Positions 58,149-61,396 of a stretch of 61,396 nucleotides of DNA are shown in pieces. The stretch covers positions 1 to 61,396 of IMG/VR virus record IMGVR_UViG_3300021433_000004; one strand, 5' to 3'. The stretch is from a virus. How positions within the stretch are numbered: the first letter of the stretch is position 1; each line of letters opens with the position of its first letter. Under the pieces are notes generated by a model. The model was not told where the DNA came from and ran no database searches. It worked only from the letters and a program-made list of their open reading frames with translations. The position numbers were made by a program, and so were the translations under genes.

Positions 58149-58802
58149 TTATGTCACATTCGTAACAAGGCGCACAGACTCGCGGAGCTTGATCTTTGTC
58201 GGATATTGCGGGTCTTTGTGTACAACGATTTCCGAGACTTTAACAGGGCAAGCGACGAACTTAATTCCCTCGGAATCGAATTGATAGCACATGCATGGCA
58301 TTGGGCAAAAGTGCAGACCACCTCCGCATTCCGCTTTACCGCCATCCCAATCGTCAGCCATCGGGGTAGTGCCAGGAGCATAGGACGTGCCATGCTGGCT
58401 TTTCCAGTCTGCCCGCACGATCTTGTAAAGAATGGCTATGCCCTTTACCGGAACTACGCCGTAATTGTCCAGCCATGCCTTTGCGGTAAGCGGGCCTTTA
58501 TAGGCAATCTGGACCCCTCCGGTAACTTTAGGCTTTCCGTGGATGGTTACGGCTACCTGTTTTGAGGCCATGACTTGCGAGGAACCGTAGGCCATGACTT
58601 GCGAGGAACCGTAGGCCGTGACTTGCGAGGAACCGCAGGCCGTGACTTGCGAGGAATCGTAGGCCGTGACTTGCGAGGAATCGTAGGCCGTGACTTGCGA
58701 GGAATCGTAGGCCGTGTAAACTCCACTGCGGACAATGGCCGTATCGCCAGCCGCGCATACCTTCTCTAATTCTGCCTGACTGCTAACCTCTACGTCTTTC
58801 AT
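58149..58802 (-). CDS. Repeat protein with C-terminal DUF7666-like domain (217 aa)
   Basis: ATG 58802 has GAGGAGATCGC upstream. After a short N-terminal part come six or more eight-residue repeats AYDSSQVT/AYGSSQVM (48 residues), forming a probable beta-solenoid. The C-terminal domain contains ECGGGLHFCPMPCMCYQF and later VSEIVVH, PTKIKLRES. That layout is similar to the N-terminal domain of the terminal repeat protein (TGFHFCENPLDVLRYY, later EIKL). The order of repeats and domain is therefore reversed in the two proteins. Such proteins occur in actinobacterial phages and others; the function is unknown. Confidence 0.8.
   Translation of the reverse strand: MKDVEVSSQAELEKVCAAGDTAIVRSGVYTAYDSSQVTAYDSSQVTAYDSSQVTACGSSQVTAYGSSQVMAYGSSQVMASKQVAVTIHGKPKVTGGVQIAYKGPLTAKAWLDNYGVVPVKGIAILYKIVRADWKSQHGTSYAPGTTPMADDWDGGKAECGGGLHFCPMPCMCYQFDSEGIKFVACPVKVSEIVVHKDPQYPTKIKLRESVRLVTNVT
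58566..58709 (-). repeat. 24-bp tandem repeat array
   Basis: Six units of 24 bases beginning GGCCGTGACTTGCGAGGAA with few substitutions. They encode the eight-residue solenoid repeats of the gene at 58149-58802. Unit length keeps the frame, so copy number can vary without stopping translation. Confidence 0.95.
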
Positions 58803-58942
58803 GCGATCTCCTCGTCTTCTCTGACTTCCGGCCACTCCAGAAACCAAGCATCCGCCTCGCCCGTCACCAGCCATAGCCGCACATACCAGTACAAGCCATG
58901 CAGCCATACCGCCGTAAAGGCCAGATTCCTTATGACTTTCAT
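58799..58942 (-). CDS. Small membrane protein (47 aa)
   Basis: ATG 58942 lies immediately after the preceding stop, and the end overlaps the repeat protein start (ATGA). The first 25 residues are hydrophobic and aromatic (LAFTAVWLHGLYWYVRLWLV), and the end is acidic. It is probably a single-span membrane peptide. The function is unknown. Confidence 0.55.
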   Translation of the reverse strand: MKVIRNLAFTAVWLHGLYWYVRLWLVTGEADAWFLEWPEVREDEEIA

Positions 58943-59518
58943 TTAGTCACACCCCCCCCTTGAGTCCAGATGCCGCTGCAAGGCACCACAGCCTAAAGTC
59001 TTATCTACTAAGTCTGTGATTGTGCTGCCATAATGGACCTGCTCTACTGGGCCCAGCACAATATCCACATTGTCGCTCCATTCCCAATCGCCATTGCTGT
59101 GCGGCTCGGAATGTCCGACCTTGCCTGCGCAGCGGTAGGTAGAGCCTTCCTCTGTGAGGGTTGCTTTGCACAGCTCTGCCGCATTGCCTTCCGCGACTGG
59201 ATCGAGGCCGAATGCCTTCGCCATCAACCTGTCAGAGAATGTGCGCGGAGGGCCGTCTTCTACTTCTGCCTGCATCTGCGGGGATTTCTGGAACTCCGCC
59301 ACGTCGGCAGGAATCTTTGCCGCATAAGAATCCGATGGCGCGGCGACGAACGTCATCCTCATCCCGACCTTGTAACGTCCAACATCCTCCAATGGAATCT
59401 TGAAGTGAGCATAGCTGTACTCCGGCGGGTCTTGTTTGGCCGAGTAGCCGTCGAGTTGGAGTTCTCCATGGTCTGCCGAAATGACTATCGCATTGATGGT
59501 GAGTTCTTTTGTGATCAT
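58943..59518 (-). CDS. First leftward early protein (191 aa)
   Basis: ATG 59518 was chosen with a GAGG site; a longer frame to 59578 overlaps the inverted repeat and is unlikely. The N-terminal 90 residues form a beta-rich domain (ITKELTINAIVISADHG). A C-terminal part has Cys residues (LCKATL and YRCAGKVGH). No family is recognised. It is the first gene after the divergent control region, so it should be expressed early. Confidence 0.6.
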   Translation of the reverse strand: MITKELTINAIVISADHGELQLDGYSAKQDPPEYSYAHFKIPLEDVGRYKVGMRMTFVAAPSDSYAAKIPADVAEFQKSPQMQAEVEDGPPRTFSDRLMAKAFGLDPVAEGNAAELCKATLTEEGSTYRCAGKVGHSEPHSNGDWEWSDNVDIVLGPVEQVHYGSTITDLVDKTLGCGALQRHLDSRGGCD

Positions 59519-59562
59519 TGTGATTGGCCTCGGGAAGCATATTGGCACGAAGCCGGATTGTG

Positions 59563-59601
59563 TGTCAAGAAAATTCACACATTAGCATTATTTTCTTGAC
59601 T
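59563..59601. promoter_or_regulatory. Divergent promoter and operator inverted repeat
   Basis: GTCAAGAAAAT (59564-59574) and ATTTTCTTGAC (59590-59600) form a perfect 11-base inverted repeat. The plus-strand TTGACT (59596-59601) and minus-strand TTGACA (59563-59568) look like -35 elements. Matching -10 elements are weak (TGTACG about 16 bases later on plus, CAATAT on minus). It lies between leftward and rightward early operons and just before an RHH gene, so it is a likely repressor-controlled divergent promoter. Confidence 0.65.
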
Positions 59602-59632
59602 TACACATTTAGATTGCTGTACGGTCCCTTCC

Positions 59633-59779
59633 ATGAACAGCCCAATCATATATGTCAGGCTGCCAGAGCCGCTCAAGAAAGAAGTTGCGCAGCTGGCAAA
59701 GAAGGAGTACCAAACGGTATCCACGATGCTGCGAATGCTAGTCCGCGAGGCTCTAACGGCGAGGAAGGCATCGAAGTGA
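59633..59779 (+). CDS. Ribbon-helix-helix repressor (48 aa)
   Basis: This 48-residue protein begins with a beta strand (IIYVRLPEPLKKEV) and two helices (QLAKKEYQTVSTMLRMLVREAL), the Arc/CopG arrangement. Its length is close to that of P22 Arc (53 aa). It is the first rightward gene after the inverted repeat, so it probably binds that repeat as a dimer or tetramer. ATG 59633 is used. The stop overlaps a following GTG. Confidence 0.8.
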   Translation: MNSPIIYVRLPEPLKKEVAQLAKKEYQTVSTMLRMLVREALTARKASK

Positions 59780-59847
59780 TCAAATCCAGCCCCAAGACTC
59801 GCCGCTGCGATCATGCGCTTGCGGCGGCAGCGGAGGGCGTGAAGTGA
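59776..59847 (+). CDS. Possible leader microprotein (23 aa)
   Basis: A GTG start overlaps the RHH stop (GTGA), and the frame ends overlapping the next GTG (GTGA). It encodes 23 residues, basic then Ala-rich. The chained overlaps suggest it is translated in passing, at least to couple the flanking genes. Confidence 0.35.
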   Translation: MIKSSPKTRRCDHALAAAAEGVK

Positions 59848-60143
59848 GGAAGCATGGGCGCAGTGACGCGAATCAGGCCTTAATCATTAAGGCCCTGCGG
59901 CAGGCTGGGATATCTGTGCAGCCTTTGCAGTCAGTCGGATGCGGCTGTCCAGACTTACTCTGCGGCTATTTGGGAGCGAATACGCTTCTAGAAGTGAAGG
60001 ATGCGGCCCAACCGCCCAGTGGGCGAAGGTTAACGCCAGAACAGCAGGAATGGCAGGCAGGATGGCGCGGCCAGGTTAATGTAGTCGAAACGCCAGAACA
60101 GGCGATTAGGATTTGCCAATTGCAATCCGAGTTGCCCTTTTGA
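59844..60143 (+). CDS. VRR-NUC domain nuclease (99 aa)
   Basis: It starts at GTG 59844 in a GTGA overlap. The protein has a PD-(D/E)xK core: GCGCPDLLCGY with Asp37, then LLEVKD (Glu50, Lys52), and LTPEQQEWQAGWRGQV. The layout matches VRR-NUC nucleases of phages, small structure-specific or resolvase-like enzymes. It is the second clear gene of the rightward operon. Confidence 0.85.
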   Translation: MRKHGRSDANQALIIKALRQAGISVQPLQSVGCGCPDLLCGYLGANTLLEVKDAAQPPSGRRLTPEQQEWQAGWRGQVNVVETPEQAIRICQLQSELPF

Positions 60144-60165
60144 ACTTTAGGGAGGCACAGAAAGC

Positions 60166-60312
60166 ATGAAGCCAAAGCTGAAGCCGCACGAATTTCTCTA
60201 TGAAGGCAAATTGCCAGAAGAGTTCGATGCGCTCACAGATTGGACCCTAGGCAGCATCAAGCTCCTGCTTAAATTCGCAGAACTTTACCATGAGACCGCT
60301 AACGCGGAGTGA
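60166..60312 (+). CDS. Small protein (48 aa)
   Basis: ATG 60166 follows GGGAGGC. The acidic, helical product contains LPEEFDALTDWTLGSIKLLL. It has a strong ribosome site and short gaps on both sides. The family is not recognised. Confidence 0.65.
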   Translation: MKPKLKPHEFLYEGKLPEEFDALTDWTLGSIKLLLKFAELYHETANAE

Positions 60313-60321
60313 GGCACAGAG

Positions 60322-60816
60322 ATGACGACTGAACACATTTTGGGCATGGAACCTGAGAATGTAGCACGGCAGATGATTCGTAACTACTTAAGCCTGAACA
60401 CCAGAAAAAGCGTTTTGCCTGAATCGTGCGTGAGTTTGATGATGGAGTTTAATGAATGGTTAGTCAGCACCAATGAGACTTACCAGAAACTCGTCCTCGA
60501 CAAAATCAATACGTCCCTCCCGTCTCCAATGGTAATCGAGCGGCCTAACAGCCCTGCTATATCTGACCTCGCGGAATTAGAAGGCATTATCAGTGAACTT
60601 AGGGCACAACTATATAGGGCGAATGCGGCTTACGTGTCTCAGTCGGACTTGCAGTCGCGCCTCCAGGCAGCCGAGCAACGGCTCCAGACTATGCAGGATG
60701 CGCTTCGAAGACTGTTGTTTGCATGTAACAACCAGAATCAAATTACAACTTTCGGCGGATTACTAGAGCGAATTCTGGCTGAGGCTGAGAAGGCGCTGGC
60801 TGCCAGCTCAAAGTAA
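60322..60816 (+). CDS. Coiled-coil hypothetical protein (164 aa)
   Basis: ATG 60322 follows AGGCACAGAG. The N-terminal half is helical. The C-terminal half is a long coiled coil (residues of about 85-130, with SDLQSRLQAAEQRLQTMQDAL) with a CN-Q pair. It may self-associate or bind partners. No domain is recognised. Confidence 0.6.
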   Translation: MTTEHILGMEPENVARQMIRNYLSLNTRKSVLPESCVSLMMEFNEWLVSTNETYQKLVLDKINTSLPSPMVIERPNSPAISDLAELEGIISELRAQLYRANAAYVSQSDLQSRLQAAEQRLQTMQDALRRLLFACNNQNQITTFGGLLERILAEAEKALAASSK

Positions 60817-60834
60817 AAAATGAAAAGGAGCACC

Positions 60835-61396
60835 ATGAAAGGCTACAAAGGCTTCAACGATAAGCTGCAATGCACGCCCGAAGGCAAAGTGTTTCAATAC
60901 GAAGTCGGCAAGGAATACGTTGAGCCGAAGGCCGAGCTTTGCCAAACTGGATTCCACTTCTGCGAGAATCCGCTAGACGTGCTGCGTTACTACCAGCCTG
61001 CGACCGGGCGCTATGCGGAGGTTGAGGCTGAGGAAGTTTCCGACAAGAAGGAATCGGATTCCAAGCGGGTCTCTAAGAAGTTGAAGATCGTTGCCGAAAT
61101 CAAGCTGAAGTCGCTGATTGATCTTGGGGTAAAGTTTCTACTGGAGAAGGCTGACAAGCCTGTCTCGGGCGACTCCAGCCCTGCCGCGACTTCGGGCTAC
61201 TCCAGCCCTGCCGCGACTTCGGGCGACTCCAGCCCTGCCGCGACTTCGGGCTACTCCAGCCCTGCCGCGACTTCGGGCTACTACAGCCCTGCCGCGACTT
61301 CGGGCTACTACAGCCCTGCCGCGACTTCGGGCTACTACAGCCCTGCCGCGACTTCGGGCTACTACAGCCCTGCCGCGACGTCGGGCAACTCCAGCC
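60835..61396 (+). CDS. DUF7666-type repeat protein, N-terminal part
   Basis: ATG 60835 follows AAAAGGAG. The first 110 residues form a DUF7666-like domain: KGYKGFNDKLQC, then QTGFHFCENPLDVLRYYQP, then KLKIVAEIKLKSLIDLG. The nine-residue repeats start at about 61165, and the frame runs off the window edge within the array. The C-terminus is at 2-343. It is related in layout to the gene at 58149-58802. The role is unknown. Confidence 0.85.
   Translation, partial: MKGYKGFNDKLQCTPEGKVFQYEVGKEYVEPKAELCQTGFHFCENPLDVLRYYQPATGRYAEVEAEEVSDKKESDSKRVSKKLKIVAEIKLKSLIDLGVKFLLEKADKPVSGDSSPAATSGYSSPAATSGDSSPAATSGYSSPAATSGYYSPAATSGYYSPAATSGYYSPAATSGYYSPAATSGNSS
61165..61396 (+). repeat. 27-bp tandem repeat array, right part
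   Basis: About 8.6 units of 27 bases encoding SG-x-x-SPAAT, variable at residues three and four (DS, YS, YY, NS). The last unit differs by one base. The array continues at window start. High identity between units makes true copy number unreliable in short-read assembly. Confidence 0.95.

Noticed and set aside
58528-58769. Repeat-rich alternative frames over the 24-bp array
   Set aside because: Any frame across a 24-bp repeat gives a repetitive peptide; only the frame with the C-terminal domain makes a sensible protein.
61165-61396. CRISPR-like array at the window ends
   Set aside because: Units are contiguous with no spacers, are 27 bases, and continue an open reading frame with nine-residue periodicity.

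Overview
This window looks like a nearly complete, circularly permuted genome of a tailed phage of the podovirus (P22-like) morphotype, about 61 kb. Both ends fall inside the same 27-bp tandem repeat array within one gene. The first bases encode the C-terminus and the last bases the N-terminus of one DUF7666-type repeat protein, so the contig appears to break in the array rather than at a biological end. The virion genes match P22 architecture: small and large terminase, a large P22-type portal, scaffold, P22-fold coat, gp4-like and gp10-like tail proteins, and ejection proteins. No integrase, DNA polymerase or tRNA was recognised. The host is probably Gram-negative: there are lipoproteins, an outer-membrane-like protein and many Sec signal peptides. 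The signal-peptide style (frequent Ala-Gln cleavage sites) and chitobiase-type C-terminal domains suggest an acidobacterium, but that is inference only.

Layout. A divergent control region at about 59.5-59.6 kb carries an inverted repeat that embeds a TTGAC element on each strand, beside a ribbon-helix-helix repressor gene. Rightward genes run from 59.6 kb through the contig ends to 9.8 kb. They encode a VRR-NUC nuclease, the repeat protein, an ASCH protein, a C5 cytosine methyltransferase with an overlapping second reading frame, a DUF551 protein, a HEPN-type protein, a DUF1643 protein, a putative 2OG-Fe(II) dioxygenase, two lipoproteins and many tiny genes. Leftward genes run from 59.5 kb down to 9.8 kb. 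They start with recombination (ERF annealing protein, YqaJ exonuclease, DUF5131 protein), continue with a DUF559 nuclease, a helicase and a short primase-like zinc protein, then HNH, a LuxR-type HTH protein and the terminases, then head, tail, fibre and lysis genes.

Genes are very tightly packed. ATGA, GTGA, TTGA, TAATG and TGATG start-stop overlaps are common, which allowed several genes of 40-60 codons to be placed, many of them Cys-rich zinc-ribbon proteins. Two intergenic stretches stand out. One, at 54.7-55.3 kb, holds nested inverted repeats that could form an RNA pseudoknot. The other is the divergent switch at 59.5 kb.

The most unusual features are: Sec signal peptides on nearly all tail-fibre and spike proteins and on the putative head decoration protein; a methyltransferase gene whose second frame also resembles a recurrent phage protein; a methyltransferase plus 2OG oxygenase pair that could hypermodify DNA; an acyl carrier protein and GNAT pair inside the tail module; a lone plus-strand exported-protein gene inside the minus-strand tail operon; and two repeat proteins that carry a similar domain at opposite ends.
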